Positions 1 through 10,957 of a DNA stretch of 64,000 nt are shown here, in pieces. Below the pieces are notes generated by a model. The model was not told the origin of the DNA. It worked only from the letters and a program-made list of their open reading frames with translations, and ran no database searches. A program made the position numbers and the translations under genes. Each line of letters opens with the position of its first letter. Positions within the stretch are counted from its first letter, which is position 1. The DNA is taken from positions 102,782 to 166,781 of the forward strand of contig NZ_LGHS01000072.1 of NCBI RefSeq assembly GCF_001202025.1, in the 5' to 3' direction. This DNA is from Pseudorhodobacter aquimaris. GTDB lineage: Bacteria > Pseudomonadota > Alphaproteobacteria > Rhodobacterales > Rhodobacteraceae.

Positions 1-1
1 T

Positions 2-2146
2 GTCTGTTCCACCCGTGGCGAGGGCGGGCAGAATGACATCGGCCGCGAGGCAGGGGCCGATCTGGGCACACTGCGCACCGCCGAGATGCATGCCGCCGCC
101 GATATCCTCGGGCTGTCGATGTATTGGCTGTCCGACAGTCCCGATGATCCGATCGTTGATTTCGGCTTTTCAAAATCAGGCATCGAGACCCTTGGCAAAT
201 GGGGCCACGCCCATACCCTGCGGCGGCTGGTAGAGGTCATCCGCAAGGACCGGCCCGATATCCTTTGCCCGACCTTCCTCGATATCCCCGGCCAGCATGG
301 CCACCACCGTGCCATGACCCAAGCCGCCCATGAGGCAATGACCGCCGCCGCCGATCCGGATTTCAGTGCGGAGGGCGCGCCCTGGCAGGTCGCCAAGCTG
401 TATCTGCCCGCATGGTCCGGCGCGGGGGATGCCTATGATGACGATCTGCCGCCGCCCCCCGCCACCGTCCATATTCCCGGTGCAGGGCGGGAACCGGTAT
501 CCGGCTGGACATGGGCCGAAATCGGCCAGCACTCCCGCGTGTTTCATGCCACCCAAGGCATGGGCCGTTGGACCGATGGCAAGGAACCGCAGGGCTGGTC
601 GCTGCATCTGGCGCAAAGCCATGTCGGGGCGGACCGCTCCGCGATCACCGACAACCTGCCGCAGAGCTATGCCGAATTGCTGGACGGTCATCCGCGCGCC
701 CAAACATTGGACGGCGCGCTTGCGGCCTGTATCGCCGCCTTTCCCGATACCGCACAGATTTTGCACCACGGGTTTGACGCGCTCGGCCATCTGCGCGCCT
801 TGCGCGATACCTGCCCCGAAGAGGCGCGTGACCAGACGCTCCACCGGCTGGACCGGACCGAGGCCCAGCTGGCGCGGGTGCTTTGGCTGGCCTCGGGGGC
901 GCGGTTGACGGCGCGGCTGGACCGCCTCCATGCCCGCCCCGGCGAACATATCGCGGCGGGGCTGACGCTCCAGCCCGCCAGCGAGGCCTGTGAGGTCACG
1001 GCCGAATGGCACCTGCCGGAGGGCTGGCTGGCCGATGCGAACGGCATCACCCTTGCCAAGGATGCACAGCCCTTTGACCCCTATCCGATGATCCATCACG
1101 CCCATGCCCCGCAAGGGCCGGTGGCCGCCACCATCACCCTGCGCAAGGACGAAACCTCTGTCCAGCTTTTGCACCCCATCGGCGCGCAGGTGCTGGTCCT
1201 GCCCAACACCGAAGCCGGGGTAGAACCGCAAACGGCTTTCCTCAACATCGCCGCGCCGCAGCCCATTGCCCTGCGCCTGAGCGACGGTGCCACGCTGACG
1301 CCACCCGATGGCCGGACGCTTGAGACATCTGCCAATGAGACGGTGCTACTGCCCGAAACCCCGAAAGAGGGGCTGTATACTCTGCCGCTAAAGGTCGCGG
1401 GCCAGCCTGCCCAGACAGTGACCCGTATCAACCATCCCCATACCGGCGCGCTGATACGCAGCGCCCCCGCGGCCCTGCGTTTGCGCGTGGCGGATGTGGC
1501 GTTGGCCCCCGCGCGCATCGCCTATATCGGGGGCGGCAATGACCGCGTGGATCACTGGCTGCGCGCAATGGGGGCCGATGTCACGACCCTTTCGGATACG
1601 GATATGAGCCCCAGCATACTTGTCGGTTTCGACACGCTGGTGATCGGGATCTTTGCCATGCGGTTTCGCCCCGGCCTGCCCGCCTTGATGCCTGCGGTGC
1701 ATGACTGGGTGGTCAAGGGCGGTACGCTCCTGACGCTTTATCACCGCCCATGGGATAATTGGACCGAGGCCACCGCGCCCCGCCCGCTAGAGATCGGCAA
1801 GCCCAGCCTTCGCTACCGCGTCACCGATGAAAATGCCGCCGTCACCCATCTGGTCCCTGATCATCCGCTGCTCAACGCCCCCAACCGGATCGGCCCCCAA
1901 GATTGGGAAGGGTGGGTCAAGGAACGCGGGCTCTATTTTGCCAAAAACTGGGACGATGCCTATCAGCCCCTGCTGGAGATGGCGGATGAGGGCGAGACCC
2001 CGCATCAAGGCGCGTTGCTGTCGGCGCGGATCGGTGAAGGGCAACACCACCACTGCGCGCTGATCTTGCATCTGCAAATGGAGGCGCTGGTTCCCGGTGC
2101 GTTCCGCTTGATGGCCAATCTGACGGCACCGCCAGAATGGCCATAA
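2..2146 (+). CDS. PIG-L family deacetylase, 5'-truncated by the window edge
   Basis: The reading frame is open from base 2, so the start lies outside the window. The first visible residues carry the PIG-L/LmbE signature CSTRGEGGQN followed by DLGTLRTAEM. The metal-binding His segment HGHHRAMTQA follows at about residue 100. The N-terminal AHPDD motif must lie upstream. The family consists of Zn-dependent N-deacetylases acting on N-acetylglucosamine-type substrates; the substrate here is unknown. The protein continues about 500 residues past the deacetylase. The last part (FDTLVIGIFAMRF, GGTLLTLYHRPWDNW, EGQHHHCALILHLQ) looks like a class I glutamine-amidotransferase-like or ThuA-like fold, so this appears to be a two-domain enzyme. 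A hairpin 180 bp downstream may terminate it. The family call is firm; the second domain is inferred. Confidence 0.85.
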   Translation, partial: VCSTRGEGGQNDIGREAGADLGTLRTAEMHAAADILGLSMYWLSDSPDDPIVDFGFSKSGIETLGKWGHAHTLRRLVEVIRKDRPDILCPTFLDIPGQHGHHRAMTQAAHEAMTAAADPDFSAEGAPWQVAKLYLPAWSGAGDAYDDDLPPPPATVHIPGAGREPVSGWTWAEIGQHSRVFHATQGMGRWTDGKEPQGWSLHLAQSHVGADRSAITDNLPQSYAELLDGHPRAQTLDGALAACIAAFPDTAQILHHGFDALGHLRALRDTCPEEARDQTLHRLDRTEAQLARVLWLASGARLTARLDRLHARPGEHIAAGLTLQPASEACEVTAEWHLPEGWLADANGITLAKDAQPFDPYPMIHHAHAPQGPVAATITLRKDETSVQLLHPIGAQVLVLPNTEAGVEPQTAFLNIAAPQPIALRLSDGATLTPPDGRTLETSANETVLLPETPKEGLYTLPLKVAGQPAQTVTRINHPHTGALIRSAPAALRLRVADVALAPARIAYIGGGNDRVDHWLRAMGADVTTLSDTDMSPSILVGFDTLVIGIFAMRFRPGLPALMPAVHDWVVKGGTLLTLYHRPWDNWTEATAPRPLEIGKPSLRYRVTDENAAVTHLVPDHPLLNAPNRIGPQDWEGWVKERGLYFAKNWDDAYQPLLEMADEGETPHQGALLSARIGEGQHHHCALILHLQMEALVPGAFRLMANLTAPPEWP

Positions 2147-2322
2147 CCGCCAAGGCTCGGCACGATTTTTCTTGGGTAGGGACCTATGTTTCAAAATTTC
2201 TACGCTCGCCATCGACAATCATCTGCTCTGGATTGTCGATGGGAAAGTGTTGCGATGCTTCAACTGGTCTTGGTAACCGGCCAATAACACCGCTGAGCGC
2301 GTCAAATCCATCCGGTGGATCC

Positions 2323-2360
2323 GGCGCTCCGGGCAAAAGCTGGGAGCGCCTTGGTTTTAC
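2323..2360 (+). terminator. Possible rho-independent terminator after the PIG-L gene
   Basis: Perfect 8-bp stem GGCGCTCC (2323-2330) / GGAGCGCC (2343-2350) with a 12-nt loop, followed on the plus strand by TTGGTTTTAC. It abuts the guaB stop codon at 2364. The T-run is interrupted, so strength is uncertain. Confidence 0.45.
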
Positions 2361-2363
2361 GGA

Positions 2364-3923
<1,560 letters not shown>

Positions 3924-4916
3924 CTAGGCTGTGGCCGCATTGGTTTTTTGCGCAAGCATACCCTTGCTCCAGGCCTGAAAAACTTTCACCGCAATCAACG
4001 GGACAATCCCAATGGCCGCAATCAAAACTGCCAGACCAGGCCAGACCCAAATGTCATCCCGTGCCGCAAGGATCAGTAAAAGCCCGGCATAAGAGGCCAG
4101 CGGAAAGGTAAAAGCGGCCCAAAGCGCCGAGAAACCCGAGGCCGTGATCCAGCGCGCAGATCCCACCAGCACCAGCAAAATCACCCCGCCCAACAGGGCA
4201 AACCCGGTCGCAAGCGTGTTCATTCCCGACAGATGCGCAACCGTACCCAACAGCGCCGCGGGGGCCAGATGGATCGCAAGCAGCGGGCGCAAGGGCGCAG
4301 GCGGCACCCGTTTGATCAATTGTACAAGGCTGACCGCCCAAACAATGGCAGCCCCCCCCCCGGTCCCGATCAACACCGCCTCGCCAAGCCCGACATACCC
4401 CAAGGGCCCGGCCACAAGCCCCGCAATGATGAACCCTACGAAATTCAAATGCCAGACCGGCGTAACATGTCGCCCCTCTGCCGGCCCCCTGACAAGCGCC
4501 AGCGCAATCAGCACCGCCAGCACCGCGTGAACGGCCAAGCCTGCAAACAGCAAAACCTCTGCCGCGGCTGCCGAATAGGGCAGCATGGTCGCCGCAAGTA
4601 AAAACACACCCAAAGACATCGCAGCCAGCCCCGCACGCCCCGGCAAAATCGCCAGATCCTCCATAATCACAGCGGGCCTTTGACGCAGTTTCAGCAAATA
4701 TCCAAACGTGGTGAAAACCCACAGCAAGCTGACAGCACCCAGCACCATCTCAGCCAAGGCGGGCGGATAGCCGATAACTGCTGCCCCGCGCCTGAGCGCA
4801 AGCCCAAGACCAAACAACCCCATAACAGCGGGAAAAACAGCCGGCGGCATACGCTGAAAAGCGCGCAGCTTTACGGGGGGGAATTGCGGGGGCGGGAAAA
4901 TCGGCGCGCGTTTCAT
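3924..4916 (-). CDS. TDT (TehA/SLAC1-type) membrane transporter
   Basis: A 330-residue, very hydrophobic protein with about ten predicted membrane helices and short polar loops. It opens with a basic, proline-rich tail and the segment FQRMPPAVFPAVMGLFGLG, typical of the tellurite-resistance/dicarboxylate (TDT) family that includes TehA, Mae1 and plant SLAC1 anion channels. Members move anions such as malate, sulfite or tellurite-related species across the inner membrane; the substrate cannot be read from sequence. It lies 66 bp downstream of the FemAB-like gene on the same strand, so the two may be co-transcribed. Family assignment is good; the specific function is not assigned. Confidence 0.8.
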   Translation of the reverse strand: MKRAPIFPPPQFPPVKLRAFQRMPPAVFPAVMGLFGLGLALRRGAAVIGYPPALAEMVLGAVSLLWVFTTFGYLLKLRQRPAVIMEDLAILPGRAGLAAMSLGVFLLAATMLPYSAAAAEVLLFAGLAVHAVLAVLIALALVRGPAEGRHVTPVWHLNFVGFIIAGLVAGPLGYVGLGEAVLIGTGGGAAIVWAVSLVQLIKRVPPAPLRPLLAIHLAPAALLGTVAHLSGMNTLATGFALLGGVILLVLVGSARWITASGFSALWAAFTFPLASYAGLLLILAARDDIWVWPGLAVLIAAIGIVPLIAVKVFQAWSKGMLAQKTNAATA

Positions 4917-4982
4917 CTGCTATCCTCAAAAGCTTACAACAATTCTACCCTATACCAGATCCACGGGCATCGCGACCTGTTG

Positions 4983-5903
4983 TCACCCTGTCCATGGCAA
5001 TGGCGGTTTGCGGGGTTCGATGCCCCGCAAACCGCCCGCCCCGCGCGGCAACACCAGACTTGTCGCCCCTGCGCGTTGCACCACAGCGCCGGTGCCCAAT
5101 TTGAACCGCGCAAGGGACGCGCCACCCTCGGTATCGATCGCCCCAAGGTTCACACTTATAACCCCGCGAGCGCGCAGCATCTGCCCCGCACGCCACAGCA
5201 TTGGCCCATGGGCAAAGGCATTGCGTCCCGCCGCACCGTTCCAGCCCAGAAAATAGCTCGCAACCTGCCCATGGACCAAAAACACCATCCCCGCCTGAAG
5301 CGCCCCACCGGAGTGCCACCCCAAAACCAGCTTCTCCCCCGGCCAATGCACTGCCAGTTCCCCAGGCAGATTGCGATAGCCGCGCGACTGCCTCTGGCGC
5401 GCCTCTTCAAACACCAGCTTGTGCAAGGTCTTGTCATTACCAAGAATACGCGGCTGCACCATGGCCTCGGCCTTCACCAGACGGTTGCGCCATTTACCCT
5501 GTAACTGCGCCCGCAACTCGGCATCTGTTTTGCCAATCTCCCAGATCGCATGGCTTTGTGGCGTGACCAGCGGGATCATCCCCGGCCCCGCTATCGCCTC
5601 ATCCGGTGTCACAACCGTCAGCCCCGGATGGAGCGCAAGCCGCCCCAGGACCCTACGCTTTTGCGCAAGGGGCAAATCCCCAAGCCAGATCGGCCCCTGT
5701 CCGATGACGCGCAATCCCCGACGCTGCAGGACCTGCACCATCGCAAGCTCAACGCCGTTCTCGACGATCAGCGCGCGGCCAACCCTGCCGCCCAGTGTCG
5801 CCATCGCCTGCCCATAACCCCAAGACTGGCGCAACCCATAGGCCTTATCGGCCACACGAGCCTGCCAGCCAAGCTCATCAACGCTATCCCATAAGATTTT
5901 CAT
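4983..5903 (-). CDS. FemAB-like / GNAT-fold N-acyltransferase
   Basis: A 306-residue protein starting MKILWDSVDELGW. The frame stays open 25 codons further upstream but without a better start. Features of the FemAB / Acetyltransf_6 group are visible: a GNAT-like second half with the segment KWRNRLVKAE (about residues 135-145), FEEARQRQSRGY, and the late block GRNAFAHGPMLWRAGQMLRARG, followed by NLGAIDTEGGASLARFKLGTG, where such proteins close the acyl-donor site. Relatives attach aminoacyl or acyl groups to peptidoglycan, exopolysaccharide or other polymers. No secretion signal is seen. The partner gene is the TDT carrier downstream. Substrate unknown. Confidence 0.7.
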   Translation of the reverse strand: MKILWDSVDELGWQARVADKAYGLRQSWGYGQAMATLGGRVGRALIVENGVELAMVQVLQRRGLRVIGQGPIWLGDLPLAQKRRVLGRLALHPGLTVVTPDEAIAGPGMIPLVTPQSHAIWEIGKTDAELRAQLQGKWRNRLVKAEAMVQPRILGNDKTLHKLVFEEARQRQSRGYRNLPGELAVHWPGEKLVLGWHSGGALQAGMVFLVHGQVASYFLGWNGAAGRNAFAHGPMLWRAGQMLRARGVISVNLGAIDTEGGASLARFKLGTGAVVQRAGATSLVLPRGAGGLRGIEPRKPPLPWTG

Positions 5904-5967
5904 AGATCCGTTAAGACATGGGAAACCTAAACATCCTATTAAAACCTGACCCTGTGAGAGAGAGAAA

Positions 5968-6066
5968 ATGCCCCCCATCCCCGCGCCACATTTTACATTC
6001 TGGGTGCCCGCCCTTGCCGCCGTTTTGATCAGTACGATCTTTCTCGCCCTGCTCTGGATATTCTAG
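5968..6066 (+). CDS. Possible 32-residue single-pass membrane miniprotein
   Basis: An ATG preceded by a purine-rich GAGAGAGAGAAA tract opens a 32-codon frame whose product is almost all one hydrophobic helix (from FWVPALAAVL to FLALLWIF) after a Pro-rich N-terminus. The stop TAG at 6064-6066 overlaps the stop codon of the convergent ABC ATPase gene by two bases. It fills the gap between the FemAB-like gene and the sugar transporter operon. No family is recognised. The evidence is only the RBS-like tract and the clean transmembrane segment, so it could be chance. Confidence 0.35.
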   Translation: MPPIPAPHFTFWVPALAAVLISTIFLALLWIF

Positions 6067-7148
6067 CGATACAGCAATGAGACCCCATCTTGAAACAGAT
6101 GTACCTTGTCCGGCTCTGCCGTCAGATGCACGGTCGTATGACGCAGGCCCGGATGAATCCCGGGCAGCTTGCACAAAAGCGGCGCGGTCCCTCCCTGCTG
6201 TTTGAAATAGAGCATCGTCACCTCGCCCAAGGCCTCGGTAATCTCCACCTCGCCCGTGTAGAGCGGCGGGCCGTCGGTGGGGGTCAGGTCTTCGGGTCGC
6301 ACGCCGATATTGACCCTTGCGCCCAAATCCTCGGCCAAGCTCGGCACAGCCGAGCGCGCCCTACCGCCGCCATCCAGGCGGACAACGGTTTGCGCCCCCG
6401 TCTGAACCACCTCCCCGGCCAAAAGATTCATCGCGGGTGAGCCGATAAACCGCGCGACAAATTCGTTCTTCGGCCGCAAATAAAGCTCTAGCGGAGGGCC
6501 AACCTGCGCAATCCCACCCTCGGCCAGCACAACGATGCGCGTGGCGAGGGTCATCGCCTCGACCTGATCATGGGTGACATAGATCATCGTCGTATCAGGC
6601 AACTGCTCTTTGATCCGGGCGATCTCTATCCGGGTCGCCACGCGCAGCCCCGCATCCAGATTGGACAGCGGCTCATCAAACAGAAAAACCTTGGGGTCAC
6701 GTACAATCGCCCGCCCGATTGCGACCCGCTGCCGCTGCCCGCCCGAAAGCGCGCTTGGCAATCGGTCGAGATAGGGCGCAAGCTGCAAGATCTGCGTCGC
6801 CTTACTCACGGCTGCGGCAACCTCGGCCTTTGGTTTTTTGGCAATCTTGAGCGCGAATTCCATATTCTCGCGCACGGTCATATGCGGGTAAAGCGCATAG
6901 GATTGAAACACCATCGCCACCCCACGCTGCGCGGGCGGCAGATCGTTCATCAACCGCCCCCCAATCGACAATTGGCCACTGTCGATCCGTTCCAGTCCCG
7001 CGATCATCCGCAGCAGGGTCGATTTGCCACAACCCGACGGGCCGACAATCACCACCAACTCCCCGCGCGCGATATCGAGGTTGAGATCCGACAAAACCTG
7101 CACATCGCCATAAGATTTCGAGATATTCACCAACTTTAGATCGGCCAT
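6063..7148 (-). CDS. aglK: Sugar ABC transporter ATPase (UgpC/MalK family, AglK-like)
   Basis: Nucleotide-binding subunit of an importer for carbohydrates, acting on the cytoplasmic face of the inner membrane. Seen in order: Walker [10 protein letters not shown] (about residues 37-45), Q-loop [14 protein letters not shown], signature [14 protein letters not shown], Walker [12 protein letters not shown], switch His in YVTHDQVEA, and a C-terminal TOBE/OB region (from GVRPEDLTP) typical of MalK/UgpC ATPases that can dock regulators. Length 361 fits. It is the last gene of the minus-strand operon aglE-aglF-aglG-aglK, 24 bp after aglG. Assignment to alpha-glucosides rests on the partner proteins, not on this subunit alone. 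Confidence 0.88.
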   Translation of the reverse strand: MADLKLVNISKSYGDVQVLSDLNLDIARGELVVIVGPSGCGKSTLLRMIAGLERIDSGQLSIGGRLMNDLPPAQRGVAMVFQSYALYPHMTVRENMEFALKIAKKPKAEVAAAVSKATQILQLAPYLDRLPSALSGGQRQRVAIGRAIVRDPKVFLFDEPLSNLDAGLRVATRIEIARIKEQLPDTTMIYVTHDQVEAMTLATRIVVLAEGGIAQVGPPLELYLRPKNEFVARFIGSPAMNLLAGEVVQTGAQTVVRLDGGGRARSAVPSLAEDLGARVNIGVRPEDLTPTDGPPLYTGEVEITEALGEVTMLYFKQQGGTAPLLCKLPGIHPGLRHTTVHLTAEPDKVHLFQDGVSLLYR

Positions 7149-7172
7149 AATTCTTTCCTTTTCACCGCCGAC

Positions 7173-8294
7173 CTATTTCACCGATCCGGCCAAAAGACCC
7201 CGGACCAGATATTTCTGCATGGTAAAGAACACCAGCAATGGCACCGCCATAGTGACAAAGGCCGACGCTGCCAGAATCTCCCACTCGCCACCATGCGCGC
7301 CCATCATGCCGCGCAGTTTTCCTGTCAAAACCAGCTGATCCGCAGAGCTGCCCAAAAAGACCAAAGCCACCAATAGGTCATTCCAGGTCCATAGGAACTG
7401 GAAAATCGCAAAACCGGCAAGGGCCGGCAAGGTCAGCGGCAAAACGATCCGCAGGAAAATCTGAAACTCGGGGATGCCGTCGATACGCGCACTCTCGATG
7501 ATCTCTCTGGGCAGGGTGATCATGTAATTGCGCAGCAGATATATCGCCAGCGGCAGGCCAAAACCCGTATGCGCCAGCCACACCCCGAGATAGCCTTTGC
7601 CGATGCCGATCTTGTTGTGAAACGTCAAAAGCGGGATGAACGCCATCTGCAAAGGCACCACCATAAGCCCGACCACAACAGCCATAACCAGCGCGCGGAC
7701 CGGAAACCTCATCCACGCCAAGGCATAGGCCGCAAAACCCGCAATCAGCGTGGGGATCACCGTTGCCGGAATAGAGACCGTCAGCGTATTCAAAAACGCC
7801 TGTCCCATGCCTTCGGCCCCGATAACGCGGTCGAAATTGCCAAGGGTGAACTTTGCCGGGCTGACGGTGGTTGCAAATATCCGCATGCCTCGGGGGCCGG
7901 TCATCGGGGTTGTGGATGTGATGCTATAATCCCCGTTTCGGGTCAGTGTCACCGCCTCACCCCCCTGCGCAACTACCCGACGGCCAACGGCATATTCCGC
8001 TGGCGAACGGATGGATGTCCCAAAGGCAATCACCTCTCCCCCTGCTCCGTTAAATATATTCCCTTCAATGGTATATAATCCGTTCTTCACAATTGCCGTA
8101 GACGGGGGGGCCGCGCGGTATTGACTGGAAACCTCGGCCGGGAACATGGCCCGCCACCAGCCCGAAGCGCTGATCTGATCGCGATCACGAAAGCTGGACA
8201 CCAAAAGACCAAAGGTCGGGATGCTCCATAACAACACCAAGACAGCGGCGCAAAGATGGGTTGCGACGACCAGCCGCGATCGCGCCCCCGGCAT
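7173..8294 (-). CDS. aglG: Carbohydrate ABC transporter permease, AglG-like
   Basis: Second membrane subunit of the sugar importer, 373 residues. An N-terminal helix (about residues 9-31) is followed by a roughly 110-residue extracytoplasmic insertion rich in Thr and Gly. Five more helices come next, with the EAA coupling motif SARIDGIPEFQIFLRIVLP that binds the ATPase. The large periplasmic loop after helix 1 is characteristic of AglG-type permeases rather than MalG-sized ones. The start codon overlaps the aglF stop (TGATG), implying translational coupling. Sequence supports family CUT1; the alpha-glucoside specificity is inferred from operon order. Confidence 0.85.
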   Translation of the reverse strand: MPGARSRLVVATHLCAAVLVLLWSIPTFGLLVSSFRDRDQISASGWWRAMFPAEVSSQYRAAPPSTAIVKNGLYTIEGNIFNGAGGEVIAFGTSIRSPAEYAVGRRVVAQGGEAVTLTRNGDYSITSTTPMTGPRGMRIFATTVSPAKFTLGNFDRVIGAEGMGQAFLNTLTVSIPATVIPTLIAGFAAYALAWMRFPVRALVMAVVVGLMVVPLQMAFIPLLTFHNKIGIGKGYLGVWLAHTGFGLPLAIYLLRNYMITLPREIIESARIDGIPEFQIFLRIVLPLTLPALAGFAIFQFLWTWNDLLVALVFLGSSADQLVLTGKLRGMMGAHGGEWEILAASAFVTMAVPLLVFFTMQKYLVRGLLAGSVK

Positions 8295-9265
8295 CAGCGG
8301 ACCTCCCGCAGGGTGTTGCGAATATTCCAGATCATAACCGGCGTCACCATCAGCATGATGACAATCGCCACCGTAGAGGCTCGCCCCGTATCATTGCCGC
8401 GAAACATCCAGTCAAACATCAGATTGGCCAGTACCTGCGTGCCCCATTGGCCATTGGTCATGGTCAGGACAATATCAAAGACTTTCAGCACGGTGACGGT
8501 GATTACCGTCCAAACCACCAAGATCGTCCCCCCGATTTGTGGGATCTTGATCCTGAGGAACACCTGCACAGGAGAGGCACCGTCCAGCACGGCCGCCTCG
8601 ACAATATCTTTTGAAATCCCGCGCAAGGCCGCAGTCAGGATCACCATCGCAAAGCCGGTCTGGATCCAGATCAGCACCACCATAAGCAAGACCGAGTTGA
8701 GGATCGGTGAGTCCAGCCAAACCTGCGCCTGCCCGCCCATCGCCGTCCAAACGGCATTGAGAAGGCCTATTTGTTCCTCTCCGTCGGGGCGATAGTCATA
8801 AACCAGCTTCCAGATCACAGCCGCCCCAATGAAGGAAATCGCCATGGGCATGAAAATCATCGCCTTGGCAAAATTTCCCCAACGGATACGGTCCGTCACA
8901 CCCGCCGCTATCAGGCCCAAAACGGTAGAGGCCGCAGGCACAACCACAAGCCACATCAGGTTGTTGAGCATGCTTTCACGGAATTTCGCATCCTGCATCA
9001 ACCAGAGATAATTCGCCGCTCCGACGAAATGATCGCCCTCGGCATCCATAAAGGACAAACAGAGGGTCACGAAAACCGGATAGAGCAGATAGAGCCCCAT
9101 CAGCACCAAGGCCGGCAGCATGAAAAGCCATGGCCGGATGTGATTGCACCGCAGCACATCAGCGCGACAGATCCGATCAAGCATCCGATTGGACAAGAAG
9201 TAATACCCCGTACAGCCAAAGACGCCGATCAATACCGTTACGGCCGTGGCCCCGACCTGTTCCAT
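8294..9265 (-). CDS. aglF: Carbohydrate ABC transporter permease, AglF-like
   Basis: First permease of the importer, 323 residues, about eight hydrophobic segments. Recognisable parts are the early helix pair ending PWLFMLPALVLMGLYLLYP, which starts the standard MalF-type core, and the EAA loop EAAVLDGASPVQVFLRIKIP. A preceding extra helix at residues 4-26 is also seen in AglF proteins. It lies 43 bp downstream of the binding-protein gene and overlaps aglG by one base, so the whole set is one transcription unit read leftwards. Confidence 0.85.
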   Translation of the reverse strand: MEQVGATAVTVLIGVFGCTGYYFLSNRMLDRICRADVLRCNHIRPWLFMLPALVLMGLYLLYPVFVTLCLSFMDAEGDHFVGAANYLWLMQDAKFRESMLNNLMWLVVVPAASTVLGLIAAGVTDRIRWGNFAKAMIFMPMAISFIGAAVIWKLVYDYRPDGEEQIGLLNAVWTAMGGQAQVWLDSPILNSVLLMVVLIWIQTGFAMVILTAALRGISKDIVEAAVLDGASPVQVFLRIKIPQIGGTILVVWTVITVTVLKVFDIVLTMTNGQWGTQVLANLMFDWMFRGNDTGRASTVAIVIMLMVTPVMIWNIRNTLREVR

Positions 9266-9308
9266 GGCACCCCCTCTTCAGCCCTACGTTGGCAGACTGA
9301 AAGCCATC

Positions 9309-10664
9309 CTACTTGATGCTGTCCCATGTGCGTTGAATATCGGCCGCCACCGCAGCCGCCTCCTTGCCGGCGGCGTAATCCACCATCCCCGTCCAGAATG
9401 CACCAGCACCGATTGCCCCCGGCATAAGGTCCGAGCCGTCAAAACGGAATGTATCCGCCCCCAACAGGACATCCCCCATCTTGCGTGCTGTCATATCGCT
9501 ATAGGTTTCCGGGTTAACCCCCTTGTGTGGTGTCAAAAAACCGGATTGTGCCATCCATATTTCATGTGCGATCGGGCTTTGCAGAAACCGCATGAAGGCC
9601 TTTGCGGCAGGGCTATCCTCGGTGATCACGAACAGGGTGCCGGAACCAAGCACCGGATTGCCTAGCGCCTTGCCTTCATAGGCAGGGAAGTAAAAGAAAT
9701 CCGCATCTTGTCCCACCACGGTGCCTTCAGAGAAAAAAGAGGGGATGAAGCTGGCCTGATGGTGCAGATAGCAAGCCGGAGGAGAGGTGAACAAACCCTT
9801 GACGCTATCGCGGAAATCCGTGGCGCCAACGGCCTCCACCCCCCCCGCCACATAGGCATCATTGCGCGCGAAGCTTCCGAAATCCTCAATCGCGGCAATC
9901 ACTTTGGGGTCGTCAAACGGCATCTCATTGGCAACCCATGCGTCATAATCTTGCGGCGGGTTGTTACGCAGCATCAAATCCTCAACCCAGTCGGTCGCAG
10001 GCCACCCCGTCGCCTCGCCAGAGCCGAGCCCGATACACCATGGCGTTCCCCCATCTGCGATGATCTGATCACTCAGCGCCTTCAACCCTTCCATTGAATC
10101 GGGTACAGAATATCCGGCATCTTCAAGGTTTTCAGGGACATACCAGACGAGGGATTTGACCTCGACCTTATAAAAGAACCCATAAAGCGCGGGCGTGCCA
10201 TCCGGCCCCTCAAATGTCGCCAGATCGACCCAGGATTGCCCTGCGGCATAGTTTTCGCGCAGCCAATCCGCAGTCGTTGGCGGCAAAGGCGTCAGCTTGC
10301 CCCGCTTGGCCAGATCTGCCGCCAGCCCCGGCTGCGGGATAATCGCGATGCCCGGCGGAGAGCCTGCCTCGACATCAATCAGCACGCGCTGCTCCAGCCC
10401 GTCGCCACCGTAATATTCGACCTCGGCACCCGTCGCCGCCTCAAAATAGGCGATCACACTTTCGAACAGCGCCTTGTCCACGCCCGCCCATGTGCCGTCG
10501 ATTGTCAGCCGTTGACCCTGCAGATCGGTCGCTTTCAAGGCCTCATAACTGTCCCAATGAAAGCGCGCATCAACACCCGGCGCGAATTTCAGCTCCTCTG
10601 CCTGTGCAGCGCCTGCCAAAAGCGAAATCACAACTGCCCGCATAAGAAAGCTCGGTTTCATCAC
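9309..10664 (-). CDS. aglE: Sugar ABC transporter substrate-binding protein, AglE-like
   Basis: Periplasmic binding protein, 451 residues. A Sec signal peptide is evident: basic start, hydrophobic core VVISLLAGAA, and a likely cleavage AQA/EE after residue 22. The mature part has the type-1 solute-binding fold pattern of alpha-glucoside binders (GTWAGVDKALFESVIAYFE, IAIIPQPGLAADLAKRG, LVWYVPENLEDAGY, GTPWCIGLGSGEATGWPATDWVED). It heads the aglE-F-G-K operon. Rhizobial agl operons usually also encode an alpha-glucosidase (AglA) and a LacI regulator; neither is present here. Start ATG-ATG at 10664/10661 is ambiguous by one codon. Confidence 0.87.
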   Translation of the reverse strand: MMKPSFLMRAVVISLLAGAAQAEELKFAPGVDARFHWDSYEALKATDLQGQRLTIDGTWAGVDKALFESVIAYFEAATGAEVEYYGGDGLEQRVLIDVEAGSPPGIAIIPQPGLAADLAKRGKLTPLPPTTADWLRENYAAGQSWVDLATFEGPDGTPALYGFFYKVEVKSLVWYVPENLEDAGYSVPDSMEGLKALSDQIIADGGTPWCIGLGSGEATGWPATDWVEDLMLRNNPPQDYDAWVANEMPFDDPKVIAAIEDFGSFARNDAYVAGGVEAVGATDFRDSVKGLFTSPPACYLHHQASFIPSFFSEGTVVGQDADFFYFPAYEGKALGNPVLGSGTLFVITEDSPAAKAFMRFLQSPIAHEIWMAQSGFLTPHKGVNPETYSDMTARKMGDVLLGADTFRFDGSDLMPGAIGAGAFWTGMVDYAAGKEAAAVAADIQRTWDSIK

Positions 10665-10957
10665 TGCCCTTCCGGAAATTGCGCATAAGCGTCACAAAAA
10701 TAACCCATGATTGCCACAGTCGGTGATTACCCTGTTTGTGTCAATCTCGGGTTGTATCGGAGCATCCTATAAATCAGCCATTTTCTTCTTATAAACGGAC
10801 TATTTAGCGTTAGAACTTGAACAGTGTAAACATCCGGTTCAACCTATAAGAGCACAAAGCCCGGCACATACTTTAGTTGAAATCATCGCAGCACACCTCC
10901 AAGGCCCACCCCCAGCAGTTTGAAACGTTCCCGCCGTATCAAATCCAAGGATCTATC
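10665..10957. promoter_or_regulatory. Divergent promoter region between aglE and glk
   Basis: This 293-bp AT-richer interval must hold both promoters. The clearest structure is the inverted repeat TTGAAC (10817-10822) / GTTCAA (10837-10842) with 14 bp between the arms. A TATAAG hexamer follows at 10845-10850, a plausible -10 for glk. The repeat could be an operator for a sugar-responsive regulator, but it does not show the central CG of a classical LacI-type site. No ORF with a ribosome-binding site is seen. Confidence 0.4.
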
